From: Solea solea
Taxonomy: Eukaryota > Chordata > Actinopteri > Pleuronectiformes > Soleidae
Assembly: GCF_958295425.1 (NCBI RefSeq)
Contig: NC_081138.1
Location: forward strand, 26,061,733 to 26,125,732
Direction of reading: 5' to 3'
Length of the DNA stretch: 64,000 bases
Part shown: positions 1 to 14,509 of the stretch, one piece after another
Position numbering within the stretch: the stretch's first letter is position 1
How the letters are laid out: every line of letters begins with the position of its first letter
The notes under the pieces: generated by a model
Told to the model about the DNA's origin: nothing
Databases searched by the model: none
Seen by the model: only the letters and a program-made list of their open reading frames with translations
Made by a program: the position numbers and the translations under genes

Positions 1-2926
1 ACATGGTGTCCTGTGTCTGCAGCTTGTATATGTCTCAGTGTGCATGGCAGTGAGACCACCCTAGGGACAGGTATAGGTCTGTCTCTGTGTGTGTGTGTGT
101 TATTTTTCAGCACATATCTAACAGAATGCATGTTGCAAAAAGGTGCAGCCTTGTGAGGGAGGAAAAATATTCCACCGTCTCTCTCTTTGCTTCAGCTGCC
201 CTCTCGTTTCTTCCCCTCATTCATCTTCTCATTTCCTACTCTCTCGTTGTTTATTAGATGGAAAAAAGTCTCACTCCATTCTCATCACATCCATCTACTG
301 ACCTTTCGAGCGACACAATCTAGGATTTCAAGATTATTTTTGATGGTACATCAATTTACAGCAGTCTGAATGGCACCTCATTCAGTGGCTGTGCAGGTCT
401 GCATCATCTGCATCGGCATGATGGAATTTCTGCTTTCAAGCTACGCAAAGTTAAGCACTATACAGTCGTTATTTGGTCATTTTTAATGTCCTCATATTTG
501 TATAAATATATGAATATGAAGACATGGTTGTCTGTACATTAGAGCTCCTGCTTCAGGTATTGTCGGTTTTTGTTGTCAACAACAAATGTATATTTTACAA
601 CAGTTGTAAAAACTACAACAAGCAATACATATATAATATAGTGTAAAAAAACTATGTTATAAAATAAAGTTTATATAAAACTAATGCCACTAAATAAAAG
701 TGGAGGTATCATGAGAGTGTGGAACATACAGTAAAGTGACTATTATTGAGAATTATGATCAATGACATGCTATTGCATTGACTGTGTCTTATCAATAAAA
801 CCTCGGCAGTTACACGAGATCTAACAACTTTAGGCACCACAAACTAAACTCAAGTGTCTATTTTTAACTTCTCGCACAGACTTTGGAATTAATGTGAAAA
901 TGACTTGAAAAAAACCCTCCTAGCATTTATCCTCTCTTTGGTATTCTGCGGACGCTCTCCATCGTTCCCCGCAACCCCTCCTCTCCTCTGTTCTTTCTCC
1001 CTCAGCCAGAGAAGTGCTTGGTATTCTAGGGATTGTCTGCTCTTCTTTCCTCCACAGTCTACTCTCCTCCTTTTTCTCAACCCTCTCTTCTTGTCTGTAC
1101 ACTCTCCTTTACTTATTTCTTCTTGCTTCCCGATGAACCTTCTTGCGGCCTCCTCCCACCCCCCACTGCTTCTTTTTTGTTAAACTACCTGGGTTCTTTT
1201 TTTCTTTTTGTTTTTTCTTACATTGTTTCAGTCAGTGACTTAGCATTGACCCCTTGTTGATATTCCACACTGCACACGACACATGGCATATAACAATGTA
1301 TATTGCATACACTACCGTGCATCAACTGCATCTAATTTTCTGCTCCATCTGTTCCTGTCCACCATAAAATTGAACCACGGAGCAACGTTTGCTGTAAATT
1401 AACAAGCCACAAACAAGTTGTAAACTCCAAAGGATTGATATGATCTTTAACTGTAGTTAAAAAAAAAAAAAAAACTTTGGGAGATTTTTGAATGTGGGAG
1501 AGGTGCAGGACCTGTCCTCTGAATGATCTCTACCTGAGAGCGCTGCCCATTTATATTAATAACAGCAATGTGGACTCGCATAATGAGAAATGTGACCATG
1601 TGCCAGAGCTGCAAGGGGCAAAAATACGACATGAAAACACTCAAGTGTGAAGGTATACTGTTTTTAGTTTTTGTACCGAGTGAATTTGAAAGTATTGCTT
1701 GTTCTATAATCATTTTAAACTCTGCATTTTTATTATTTTGGGAACTTTTCAGGACAAGCAAGGCCAAGAACAATAAATTGAGGAAAAACATTTATTTTCA
1801 GAATTGTGTGGACTGTGTGAGTGAATTCATATAAAAGAAACTTTTGTCTTTGTTTTGATTCACGTCTAATAACAACTTTCCATTAACTTTGTCGCCAACT
1901 GTGAGTCTAAAATCCACTTTGCCTCTAAATCAAACTTTGCTTTCATCAATAAAAATCTGCTATGTCACAATTTATTGTGTTTCAGTCTTAAGTGTGAGTC
2001 ACCCCCTAAAGTGGCATGATGCACTATTTCGCAAAAAAACCCCAAGACAAATTATTATTTCATGCTATTTTTATTATTATTTTTAAGTAAAAACAAACCC
2101 ATGGGTTGTTTGTAAAAAGCTTTTTGTCTTCGCCGGTGATGACCCACTCAAACCCAAACCATGATTGGAGGTTAACGAAATCTTTAACAACAAGAATGTG
2201 GCATAATTTTCAAAAAGGATTTGTGAGTGTTTGTCTGTGGAACGTATGACTAATCCATAATCCTATATCAGTTCAATTTAGGTGGGAGGAGTTGAATCTT
2301 CAGGATACATGAAGATGAAGTGGGAAAAGAAAATAGTCACGACAGTGGTTGCTACATTAGAGGTAAAATCCTGTGAGATATGGACGTACTTACCTCATCT
2401 ATGAATAGAGAAACTAAACAAAACTGAACACCAGAATGGAACTCCGGATTTAGGTAATAGATGCGTTAGAATTCAATAAAATATGCAGACTTTTAAAATG
2501 AGGGAATCTGTCTGAACTGCACTCGGAATTTCACTCTACATTCAGAACAACATACTATTTGGTGTTTCATTTGAGTTCCCACAGCTTTGATGTTCCCCGT
2601 GCGAGGCCAACATCGCAGTCATTCATCACCGCTTCAGGGTTGCTTCAGCTCAAATAATATCTGATTCTTTTTTAAGCGGGAGAAATTCTTTCAGTGATGC
2701 GGCCAGTGATGATGCTATTACTGTATGTTGAATCAATAGTAGGAGCAAATGAATTTCCATTTGGTGAGGACACTTCCCAGGATATATATAGAACGACAAT
2801 TACTGCACAGAGTCTACACAACAGTTTTTTTCTCTTTTCTTTTTTTCTCCAGTCGTCTATAATGTGTGGTTGTTGGCTTTAAAGCAATTAAATGTCAGAC
2901 CACAAACCTGTTAAGTGAGATTCATC

Positions 2927-3420
2927 TTAACCCTTTCATATCTAACCCTCAAAATGTCCCATCTGGACCTTTTTTGCTAAATTTAACCATAAAAGGACCA
3001 GAAGACGTCCTGTAACTATGTGCTTTTGCCCATTTTTCCAGCATAACTTCCTATATCTGGCAGTTATTTACAATTCACTGTATGTTATAAAACTATTTAA
3101 AATGAAGAAAATCCAAGAAGATTTATTTAGAAAAAATACTGCAGTTGGAATATGGAACACTATGAAACATATTTACAATAAACAAAAATTAAGTCTTTGT
3201 CTCTCACTGTGCAAAAACAGCCCAAAAAATGGAAACTAGGTGTTCTTCCCACTCTCTCTACCCTGGCGTCAAAGATGCTGATTACGGTGAAATTACCATA
3301 AAAACCACATGTTGGCTTTAACGTGCAACTTCTCAGCTTTCAGAAACTGTCGGAATCTTACCATTAGCACAAACCATCATGTAACTATACGGTTATGTAA
3401 AATAAAAATGAAATAAAAAA
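2927..3420 (+). mobile_element. TTAA-ended interspersed repeat, copy A (piggyBac-like non-autonomous element)
   Basis: It starts TTAACCCTTTCATATC. It shares the blocks TTTGCCCATTTTTCCAG and TATATCTGGCAGTTAT with copies elsewhere in the window. Near its far end it has CAACTTCTCAGCTTTCAG, which recurs in reverse orientation at 17370-17395 and 28142-28165. The TTAA plus CCCT start is typical of piggyBac-type insertions. It has no coding capacity. The right end is decayed and uncertain. Confidence 0.55.
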
Positions 3421-3567
3421 ATGCAGATACCTTTGTTGTATAAAGTAATATTGTGTGTTTGTAGCAGTCCAGATTCTGAAGTCTGATTTTTACTTTGTTT
3501 TTGGATCAATAAGTAAGTCTACAAGGAAAACAAGGAATATTTAAAAGCTTATTTTGCTGAAATTTGT

Positions 3568-3599
3568 TTTATATATACACATTTATGTGTATATATAAA
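3568..3599. repeat. perfect AT-rich palindrome
   Basis: Two perfect 14-base arms (TTTATATATACACA and its reverse complement) flank a four-base loop. It could form a small hairpin, but may simply come from a TA/CA microsatellite. Confidence 0.8.
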
Positions 3600-6204
3600 G
3601 ATATGGATCCCAGAGCGATCTAAATTTTACATGCAGATATTCACTGGAGCTATTTAACGAGCCACAATCTGAATTTCATTACAATAATTTGCCTCTTTGT
3701 CATGGATGGCTCCGACTGGTGAGAGATTGAAGGTCAACGCCCGAGTTAAAACTCAAGACACAGGAAAAAAAACAGAGAGCATGACTGAGACGGCGTGGCT
3801 TAAATCATAGTGAGCAGACCCTTTCTGTCATGGAGATTGGAGCACAGATTGTATAAATGCTGCTTATCATCAGAAAGCGAGAAACATAGGGGATAGAAAA
3901 GAGGACATGGGCGATATGGTAATTCTAAATCTTTTTTATCTCTGTCCCTCAATTCACATTAGAGTGTTGCGTTGCAAGTAAATTGCACTGAATTGTAACT
4001 GCTGTGACAAAAACAGATAAGAAAATCTAAACTTGGGAAGGTCCCATGTCACAGTACTGGATAAATCCCATACTATATGTATTATATCTCCAGGGTGTAA
4101 TGTTTACATTTCGGAAGTTTACTAAATGTGGCAGTGGACGTTTTGAGTGGAAATGTTGACTAAAATAATTAAAACTCAATGTTGGATTATATATAGTTAT
4201 ATATGGTTTCTAGGTCTAACTAAAAACAAACTTAGATTCGATAAAGAAGCTGCAGGAAGTTTCTAAATGACTTAGAGGAAAAACAAAATCCAAAATATTA
4301 ATTTAAAGCTCATATTATTCACACACTGCTGCACTTTATTGACAGGAGTCTCCAGACGTACAAGCTATAAAAACATGTTGTGAGGAAGTTAGCAATAAGA
4401 CCTCCTAGTCAAATCTAAATAAAATGAAGATTCATTCACTCCAAACAAGGCAAACGACAGGAATGACGCAGTGCAAATGAAGCACAGTAATTCATTTCAA
4501 TTTCCACTCACTTGAGTATAATATTTGAAAAAATCCATGTGTGATGAAGTCAATCAATAGGACAGAAATTGTGAAAAGCAGCATCTACTCAGCGAATTAC
4601 GTTTCCACTGAGTTTCATTTACTCTTTTGTTTTGTCTGAACTCATCATTGTCATTTTTGGAGATTTTAAAATTGGAGATGTTGTTTCTTGTTGGAGATTG
4701 GATTAAGAGCATTAGTCCAAATGAAGACAATTCCTGCAGTGATAGTGCAAATACAGTGACTGTGGATTTTCATTGCAGCATGAGGTTTACAGCCTGCTGC
4801 ACATTCAGCTGCAACACTATGAAAAAAACAATAATAAAAAAAAAATTGTATTGAACTAATAAGCCACTAAAGAAAATCTTTCTTCCATCAATGGACTCGT
4901 AGCATACCTGGGCATCTTGGGCTTCGACTGACTCAGCACCACATTCATGGCACATCCGCTTAATGATATTTCTAACATATTTCTACCACAGTGCACACAC
5001 TGGTGCCCTTAGTAAGTCACCTGCCAAGTCTAAAGCCAAGTCCAAATGAACGGTTGATCAGTTTTGTAATTAACAGACAGAAATTCCTTAATAAACAGTG
5101 ACGTTACACTCTTTTCATCATCTGTCACATTTTACATCAAAGGAATAAAAGAAAATACAGTTCACAGACCAGAGGGTGACACCACACACCTTTCATGTGA
5201 CACGCTTCAAAATAAGTGCTTTAAAAACTATATTTCATGTTTTTGTATTAACCGCTCAAGAAAATCAGTATTTTTTCTTTGTTCAAAGGCATCAATGGAC
5301 TCTTGCCTTTGATGACTTTGAACTTGTCAACCCAAGACACAGACAGACAGACACCACTGCGTAATCAAGGAACTGGGGCAGCGTAACTGGGCATCTCAGG
5401 CTTTAACTGACACAGCATCACACGCATGTATTAAAGCAACACTTTTTACTGTTGCCATGACATCAAAGAGACACAGGCTTTACAGACACAAAGACTGACA
5501 GACGATCCAAAGAGATTTGTGTTTGGGTGGGTTTGTGTAGCGCTGTGTGGGGCTGTACTAGAACTTCACTGACCTTCTGTGTCAGAGCCTGGTTAACTTT
5601 CTGACACACTGTTGACTGAGTGAGTAGCCTGAGAAGAATTCAAGGGGAAACACTGATCCACGGTTATGTCGATAAATGTGACAATATTTTTGTTCAAAAG
5701 AAAACCGCACACACCGACCATCCATGTCTGACCCACATTACAAGTGCAAATGCAGCCAGTCACTTGAGATTGAAGGGGGGGAAGTGACAAATGCGGAGAC
5801 ACATTCTAGTGTCAGGTGTAAAATGATGGGCCGACTTATCTACTTGTGACTAAGAGAAAGACGTAATTCCAGGTCGAATCTGCGCCACAGAACAAGCCCG
5901 CGGACATGCTGACCATTCCCCCAACTGTGAGTCAGCATTTATATCCCAACCTTCTGCTTTCAGGAACTGCGCTGGGAGACCGGTTACAAACCAAACAGAC
6001 TGAAAATAGCACATGAAGGGTGCTAAGTTCAAACCACTTAGATGTCATATTGACTTGACTGCGTGGTGGGAAGTTGATTACCCACTCACAACACTCACTG
6101 CAAGTATGTGTTTGTGACAGCCAGGGAATCTGTGTCCATGCTCAAACGCAATACTTTGATGATGGTGGTATCACCCCAAGACACTCCTCTGCTTCCCAGC
6201 CATG

Positions 6205-6212
6205 GACACACA

Positions 6213-6251
<39 letters not shown>

Positions 6252-6254
6252 AGA
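6205..6254. repeat. CA microsatellite
   Basis: A nearly uninterrupted CA run with one CAAACA interruption. It makes the local long open frames meaningless. Confidence 0.95.
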
Positions 6255-6434
6255 CATTGCTGCTTTGATCGATGTAGCTGACTACTGCTGGCGTCAGTAA
6301 CAACAGCGTTATATGACACACTCCCACAGTGAGGAGCTTCCTGTGGCGTTCCAGTCAATATGGGTTAATGGTGTAACGGACTGCTTCTCCTTTTCCTCTC
6401 ACTCTGTGTTGCTCTTCTGCTCCTTTTATCTCTG

Positions 6435-6480
6435 TCACACACGCGCACGCACGCACACACACACACACACACACACACAA
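6435..6480. repeat. CA/CG microsatellite
   Basis: A run of CA dinucleotides with CG variants at its start, lying about 180 bases from another CA run. Confidence 0.95.
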
Positions 6481-7036
6481 ATATGTAGCAGCATCTCTTT
6501 CCAAGTTGACAAATCTACCAATAGCCCTTCCTTTCTTCAATGATTTGCTATGTTTGCGCTAAGAAGCTTCCCTGCTGAAATGAATCCATTGGTTTTGACT
6601 AAACCCGCCAACCTATTATTCTCAATAAAGGGCACAAAGACAGTGATAGGAGCAGAGTCTAACAGGTCGATGGCAAACTTAAATAGGGAAATAGAGAAAT
6701 GTCAGTCACACGCCACCAAAAGAATTTCCAGCGATGTGTTGTATTGTGTCTCCGTTGGTCGCAGTATAATTTCCGTTTTCATATATGTGTGTGCATAACT
6801 GCTCTAGTATAAGAAACTATTACATGTGTCAAAGCAATTTGCATTAAATTACATTATATACTGTATAAAAAAACATTTTACCATTTTCCATTTCAAATGG
6901 ATATATGTATGCAACCCATTTCCTCAACAAGCTAATCAAAAGGAAATCCAAATGATACGTTTCCCCCCCTGGAATGACTGAGACTTGTTTACTGTCTAAA
7001 TTTTGCTCAGAGAGATGGAGTTTGTGATGCAGCAAA

Positions 7037-7077
7037 TATTATTGTTATCATTATTATTATTATTATTATTATTATTG
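7037..7077. repeat. ATT microsatellite
   Basis: An ATT/TTA trinucleotide run directly upstream of the TA-centred palindrome. Confidence 0.95.
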
Positions 7078-7155
7078 TGGCTCAACAGTATCATTCCTAC
7101 ATATGAATCGCTCAGAGGAAACATACATGATATCACCTTTAGTTATGAGTTTGTG

Positions 7156-7195
7156 GAGAGACAAATAATATGATAATTTTGCCTGTGAATGTATG

Positions 7196-7227
<32 letters not shown>

Positions 7228-7299
7228 TATATACATATATACATATATACATATATATACATACATTCACAGGCAAAATTATCATATTATTAGTCTCTC
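7156..7299. mobile_element. long inverted repeat with a TA microsatellite core (palindromic MITE-like)
   Basis: The left arm begins GAGAGACAAATAATATG and runs to about 7200. The right arm, from about 7258 to 7299, is its reverse complement with one visible mismatch over roughly 39 bases. The centre is TATG/TATA repeats. This is the shape of a palindromic non-autonomous DNA element, or of a hairpin-derived duplication. I did not find a convincing target duplication. TA-rich simple repeats continue to about 7380. Confidence 0.7.
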
Positions 7300-8544
7300 T
7301 ACTACATATATGTGTATATATATGTATATACATAAATACACATATACGTATATATAGATATATAGATATATATATATATGAAATAAAACTTTAATATCTA
7401 ACAAAACATGTTACTGTTGTGCTTTAAAAGCCTGGTTTCATGCCAACAAAGATGTGATGTGGGTGCAAAGAACAGAATGTAGTGACTTTCTCATTAATAC
7501 TCATTCATTATATCAAATGTTATACAAAATGTATTATTGGTGGGAGCATTTTTGGTAATGGATGATTGCTATTGTTATGTCATTTCTTCCCAGTAGAGTT
7601 AATACAGCATTCTATATAAGGAAGTGACAGGAAACCACCTCTCTGAGGACATTTATTTTGGGTTGGTGGGGGACTGGCACATGTACTGGCACACTTTCCA
7701 TAATCTCTACAGGAAGTAATTTCAAACACACAGAACTTTTGCATTTTTTGTGAATATGTTGTGAATTTATTATCCATGTGTGTATGAATGAGCAGGCCCC
7801 CTCCTGTTTCTCTTTGAACTTGCCAAAGTCGCTATGGGTTTACCTGGTATGGGAGTAAACTTAGTGAATCAATAAATAAAAGGCGTCCTAATTCAAATAT
7901 ACTCCTCAAGGAGGTTGCTTATAAACTTTTTTTTTCGGGATGGGTTGATTTCAGATGTTGCTCAGCCTAGAATTGTCTGTTCAGAAGCTGTTGCTACTGG
8001 GACGAAAGCATGTGCAAACAATGATGTTTGATTCCATTTTATGATTGAACGTGCGTGTTGATACAGTCACACACATGAATGACTGAGGGCAACTGCACAC
8101 GCATCACTTACTGCATGTGGGTCGTGCAGGAAATGATACACACTCCTTATGTTCAAATCTGCTCTCCCAACCCACTGCCAGCCAGACAGCCTCTCTTTTT
8201 TGGGGAGCAGTTTGGAAATGTCGTGTCCGACATTGTAAAGTATCATCTGATTCAACAAGACTAATCCAACTTGGCTCCCAAACAAGAGTCAATGACGGCC
8301 AAACTGAACTCCAGGCTAAAACACATGGTAGATTTACTTCTTCTCACTAGAAGCAAATGTTTATTTCTTGCACAGAATTTCCCCAAATGGGAAGCATGTG
8401 CTTGTGGACCATGACCACACCAACCATGAAGTACCACATACAAAGTCCATTTTCACGTGAATAATGTCGTGCAAATCTAGTGGATCTTGCAAACATAATG
8501 TGACTAACTCGAGCTCAGGCAAAAAGATTTACATGAGATCCGTC

Positions 8545-8640
8545 ATCCGTCATCCGACATCCGTCCGTCCATCCATCCATCCATCCATCCATCCATCCAT
8601 CTTCTACCACTTTATCCGCTGCTTTCCTCTTATCACAGAG
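8545..8640 (+). repeat. TCCA microsatellite and start of a common fish interspersed repeat
   Basis: A (TCCA)n run is followed by TCTTCTACCACTTTATCCGC. This is the opening of a repeat seen many times in teleost genomes and also present at 29281, 37235, 43370 and 51538. The copy is truncated soon after its start. Confidence 0.65.
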
Positions 8641-10013
8641 GGAGAGAATAGGAAAATATTCCCAGACGACTCAAAGAAGTAAACACAAATGATCCTGCAT
8701 CCAAATTTGCTTGATTGATCTAAATACTTGCTTCTTGTTTGGTCTGAACACAAAGGAAAGTCATTTATGTGTCAGGTCCTTATAAAAAAAACTTTACTGT
8801 ATATTTTAGAAATGATTCCTCTGAATATCTTTTTCTGTTGTTGTCAATACCAATATGCTATTTATTTCTGCAATGGCTATTTGTAGCCTGTGTAGCAAAA
8901 TTCTGCTTAAAAAAAAAAAAAAAAAGAGAGAGACACCACGAAGATATATATCCAGCTAAAGGCATCGGGGGGGGGAAATTCACATGAATAAATCTTTCTT
9001 ATATGTAATGTCGTGTCTGAGGACCAAAAATCCCAGAGCAGTAGTATGCAATCTTTTTTACATTTCTACCAGTAGTTGGTGGCTAAGGGGCTCAAGTCAG
9101 CAAGATTTAGAAGCTCCTAGAAGTGTTCCTAATGGATTCTACACTCGTCTGCACAGTGGAGAGGCAGAGAGTGTCAGAGAGATGGATATATAGACAGAGA
9201 GAGAGTGTGGAAATGCCATCACATCCACACATGGGCCTCTTACACATTACATGTTGTAATGCAGTGTACAAGTGGACGTATACTGTAATCACCTATAGGT
9301 GTTGTATATTCCCACATGGCACATGTGAGTGGACACCATGTGATGAACAGCTGGTGTTGTCCAGTGGGTACATGGTTGCAGATGTCTATACATTTTCAGC
9401 AGTGGTGGTTGCTGATCTTTGAAACAGGGAAAGCTTATTTCAGATCAAGATATTTATACATACATTTCAATAAAAATGAATGAATGAATGAAGAACTGGA
9501 ACAAGGAAACATGTTAATTATGTTAAACTAAAATGCTAAAAACAGTTTTTATGCAGAGTGTATATGTACAAATGAAAATGAGCGATATCCCTGAGCAAAT
9601 AACACACACCAAGCAGCTATTTGTCTACAAACTTCCCTCACAGACGCCACACAGGACTGAGGCAGAAAAGGCTCCGCTGTCGTGTATGTTTCTGCAACGC
9701 TGTCAATCCTTCAATCATCATGCGGAAGCCCAGCTTCCGCGCCTGCCCACCTCCCCACCCACTGTCGTTGAAGCTGAGCTTCTGTGGAAGTGACCTTTTG
9801 GCCGCATTTGTCAAATCACCGTCGAGTTCACAGTGTGAACGCACCAATAGAGAACAGACAGACCCTAAGTGTATGCACTTGTGTTTAAGTCTCTTTCAAT
9901 GGTTTCCAATTCATGTTCACAGAAGTCCCTCAACCAGGGAGGAAACTCTGCAGCTTTATCCTGGGGATTGAAAAACCGAGCACTTGGCCTCTTTCTTTGA
10001 CTGAGTTATAGTG

Positions 10014-10044
<31 letters not shown>
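10014..10044. repeat. TG microsatellite
   Basis: An uninterrupted TG dinucleotide run. Confidence 0.95.
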
Positions 10045-10046
<2 letters not shown>

Positions 10047-11356
10047 AGATGACACTTGAATCACTTGAAGATGATAATTCCGCTTTGTCTTTAATGTGTT
10101 GGTGCGGAGTCATTCACGCTCTTCTCTTCCGCTCACACACAAACAGCTCGACTGTTTTGCATACTCAAGATAATAATCAACAGTTATGAAAATGAACAGG
10201 CTTCATTCATTACTGCTGTTTACTGTATTTTTCAGTCATGATGTGAAACGATCAATTTTTTTTCCTCCTTAAAATAATGAATTAAATGGCATTTTCATAC
10301 TTCTGTTATGTGGCATTTACCCATTAAAATACATTTGTTAATACAAAAATAAAATGCATACATTTTTCATTCGGAATGGATTTATTATTCCCTGTCATAT
10401 TGTATTCATATTTTATCGCACATGCTCATTTTAAAGTATAAGATATTTGTCATGAGGGTTTGACATATTGAATAAACAAGATGGTAAATTATATAGCATT
10501 GTTTTATAATGTCAGTTATGCAATGAAACAATGACACAAGCAATATTAACTGAGTCAGAAGTTTGTCAATGTCATATGTGAATAAAGCGAATGAAATTGT
10601 GTTTGGTGTTTCATGAACATGTTGACAAATTAAAGTTGCGCCACAGTAACTAGCAAAAGTCAATTGACTTAATTGGTGAATTTAAAGGTTTTCTGATATG
10701 GTAAAAGTTCAGTTAACATAACCTTACACATTTTTCTGCAACCTGTTGTTAAAAATACATTAAATTAAGTTTATGTTTCAATGTTGAGGGGACAGTTAAG
10801 TGGCTAAAGTCCTTTAACCACTGAGGCCTTTTTTCCTAATAGGTAGTAACACTTCACAGATGTTTTGGTAAAGAGCGGAAGGTGGAAATGCAAACTTATA
10901 TGAGGGAAGGCAATCAGTCACTAAAACTTTAAATATTTATACATTGTTAGCATTTGGTACCATGAGTGCTTAACACTTGCTAAGCTTCCAGCAGGGATAT
11001 GTACATCTTTTGCCATCACAAAAAAACACAAGTATTGTGGAGCGAGGGTCCGAGTGGGAGGAGAACTTTGGTTCTTGGACTCAGACGCAGCAAATCTGAA
11101 TATTTTAATTTGTTTATGGTTCTTTTGTGAGGGAGAGAGAGATAGACTGAAATGGTAATGAGGGAGATGTAAGAGCTGAACATGCCCCATCCAAGACCCC
11201 AATGCACCTGAATACCAAATAAGCAAAACACCATTATAGTGAATAAAATATAAGTGAATTACTTTCGAAATATTTTATGTTGAACTTTTGTGCTAAACTT
11301 TTATTTATTGAACCTCTTACTTTAAAATTGTATGCAGGTAATAATGATAATGATTT

Positions 11357-11411
11357 CTATCTGTCTATCTATCTATCTATCTATCTATCTACTTATCTAT
11401 CTATCTATCTA
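11357..11411. repeat. CTAT tetranucleotide microsatellite
   Basis: A CTAT/ATCT repeat with CTGT and ACTT interruptions. Confidence 0.95.
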
Positions 11412-14196
11412 CGGTATCTCTCTCTCTATCATCTATCAATGATCAGTCACAGTACAAAGAGCAGCAGAGATAAAGGACTTGAGTGAGTACCAGTATCTCT
11501 CTGCACCACTGCACAGGGAAAAGTGAAGTGATTTAACCATTGATTTGAAGTTTTTGCCAAGTCCAAATCTCTGTAAATCTCCCACCGGTAATCCTTACCC
11601 ATCTCGTTAAAGGTTCTGCATACATATTTAATATGAAAAAGCCGTGTCCCCTTTTTAAATGTTGTCTGGATGGGATGAACTCAGTGAATCCTCTGCCCTG
11701 CGACACAGACACATGCTGAACGTTGATGACATTTTACCCTCTTATAGACAAACCGAGCCAGCGAGTGTGATGCTCCATCTCGGTGATATATGTCTCCCAT
11801 CTCACTAAGTTTCTGGTATAGATTTGGGTCACCTTGCTTGAGGGTATCCACACTGTGTTTGACCGATTTCTTTCTTGCTGTCATAGCGTCCAGCCTCCCT
11901 CGCAGCATTTAACTACCTTGAATAATATCTTGCTAAGTTTTGCACTAGGAGTCTTTAAGGCCTTGAATTTCAATGCATGACATATCTTCTTCTGTCTTTC
12001 TGTCTCTGCCACAGCTGACTTTACTTACAACTCCTCCTGCACTTGTAATACTAACAGTCCGGTGTTATATGTAATGAATCCTCTGACTGTCCAATCCCAT
12101 ATTATGTAGCTGTGAACTTCAGTAAAATACTTTCCGGATATTTTTTTGTCAAATTCTGTGTCTTTGACTTTTGCTTAGAGCCACACACTGATCACACTGA
12201 GACAGCCACCAGAAGTCCCTTGTGCTGTAATGATGATATATGAGGGGATGTTTCTCCTGCTAAATAATGTTGTCATACACTTAATGTGGTGAGACATCAA
12301 ACTGGAAATATTCACAGATGTAAAATCCACCCCTTCTGTCAATCTCCGGCTCCCTCATCTTCCCAGCCATCTCCTTTGCACACCTCACTCTTTTTAAACC
12401 TCTCTTTCTCTTTTTGCTTCAGGGGAAATTAATTGATGATTATCTTGTCCTGCAGAGCTGGTTTGCAAAGTTGCTTTTTTAATCAGCGAGGCCTCACTTT
12501 CCGCCACTTACAGCTACATTTGTCCCACCGTCCCTCTCTTTCTTTCTCTTCATCTATTCCTCGCTCGGGCTTCTTATCGGTCAGCTATGTGTTCAGACTT
12601 ATCCTCCAATTTAGGCTGCTTTAATAAAAGGACAGAACAGTTGAAAAGGTTTGTGAACAGGACTCGCTATTTACACAGAAATGGGGGAGACAAGTCGTTA
12701 AAGAGAGTAACAAGGCAGGGTTGAATAGATTCTCTGTTTGTGTGAATTAGTTTGAAAGAACGGTGCAAATAGTTGTGAAGGGGAACTAAAAAGAGAAAGT
12801 AGATGCTGGGGGGGAAATTGTATAATAACCGTTATTTCATTATATTAAATTACATGAAGTTAAGTTCAGTGGGTTTTTTTCAGTCCTTGAGGAAATCTAT
12901 TTGCAGCATGAAGCCATGGAAACACCAGGAACAATGGCCAAAACACGAACACACAAAGAAGACAACAGAGTGTACAACAAAACCTCGGCAACAGACACTT
13001 GTCCTATCAATGTGCAGAAAAGACACCAAGACATTAGGAAGATGCAGGACACGGACACTTCAGAGCACAGTAATAAAATCAAAGAGTGTACGCCCACATT
13101 CCCACACATGAACACAAGTTCATGTAAGACTGAATCCAAATGTCCACAGTGAGGTAAGTCATCACTGCAGTAACTGATTCACCTGCTTTAGTCTAACGGA
13201 GGAAGAAGTTAGAGATGGAAGATGAAAATAAACGTTCATATGCAAAGTATAACTTTACACTCACACTGCAATGTACCATCAAACATTCACCCTTTCATTC
13301 TCACATCCTCCTTGGTTTCACGTTTACTTGGCTAGACAAAAACTAACTTTTTGCTTGTTTTAATTTGATTATAATTACTATTCAAAATGAAATCACATGT
13401 TCTGTGTCAGGGTTGAACGACAGAAATGTAACAGAGATTTAGTTTCAAGTCAAGAAGATCTTAATGGAGCAGGGATTAATATAAGTATGATTTTTGAGGA
13501 ATGTAATTGGATTACAAGTTCCTACAAATCTGACAGCTGTCTGCCTTCTATGATATATTTATAGTTCTTAAACTGCAGTTCACAAACCAGATCTTGCAGC
13601 AGTTTTACCTGGAGGAGTATCATAAAATACTTGCTGTAGACCAGTGCATGTGAGTGTAGTAAAGCTGAAGGATTTTGACCAGAATATGAAGCAGGGGAAA
13701 AATAAGGTGAGCGTCAACTTATTGCTCACAGCGTTGCATCAGATTTGTTAAAAAGAGTTTTTTTTTTTTTTCCCCTTGTAAACAGACATAACTTTAGAGT
13801 GCATTGAAATACAGAGCGAGGGAAGCCAAGTCTGACTCATGTGGTCACAGGAGATGCATCCAGGATGTATTTTTATTTGAACTTGTGATTTTCTGTTGTG
13901 AGATATCCCATGTTTGTAACTGAAAACTTTTCTTCAGAGAGAGAGAAAGAGAGATCGAGCTTTAACTTTTCCGGTGCCAGTTCTTGTGCTCGCTTGCTGC
14001 ACAAAAAGTGTGTGTGGCTGAAAACAGTTAACGATAAATGATCTTATTAAGTGTGAAATGTATGCAACTGAATTCGGTGGGTCTATGTTCACCACTGTAT
14101 TTCAACGTCGGTCATAATGGTGGTACTCAAAGAGCTCAGTATTTTGTCAGGTGGTATGAAAAGTTTGAGAACCACAGTGATACATGGCACACATAC

Positions 14197-14281
14197 AGAG
14201 AGAGAGAGAGAGACAGAGAGAGAGACAGAGAGAGAGCGAGAGGTGAAAGAGCAAGACAGAAAGAGAGAGAGAGAGAGAGAG
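14197..14281. repeat. GA-rich microsatellite
   Basis: A purine-only run of GA units with CAGA and CGAG interruptions. It gives spurious arginine/glutamate-rich frames on one strand and serine/leucine-rich frames on the other. Confidence 0.95.
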
Positions 14282-14509
14282 GGAATTACTCCTGAGGCAA
14301 CAAACACACTTAGAGGTCCCCATAGATGTGAACAGAACAGTGGAAATAAAAAAATATATATAGACAAAGCACTTGCTTGAGAAAAAAAAGGTTGAATGGC
14401 TGTCAGCTTTGCTTTCATGCACATACACACACTTCCAGGAATACACACACACATACACACACTAAACAATAGTGTGTGATAAAAGAAAACACACTGACCT
14501 ATACAAAAC

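Noticed and set aside
6095..6543. Histidine/threonine- and cysteine/valine-rich frames
   Set aside because: They are direct translations of CA/TG microsatellites.
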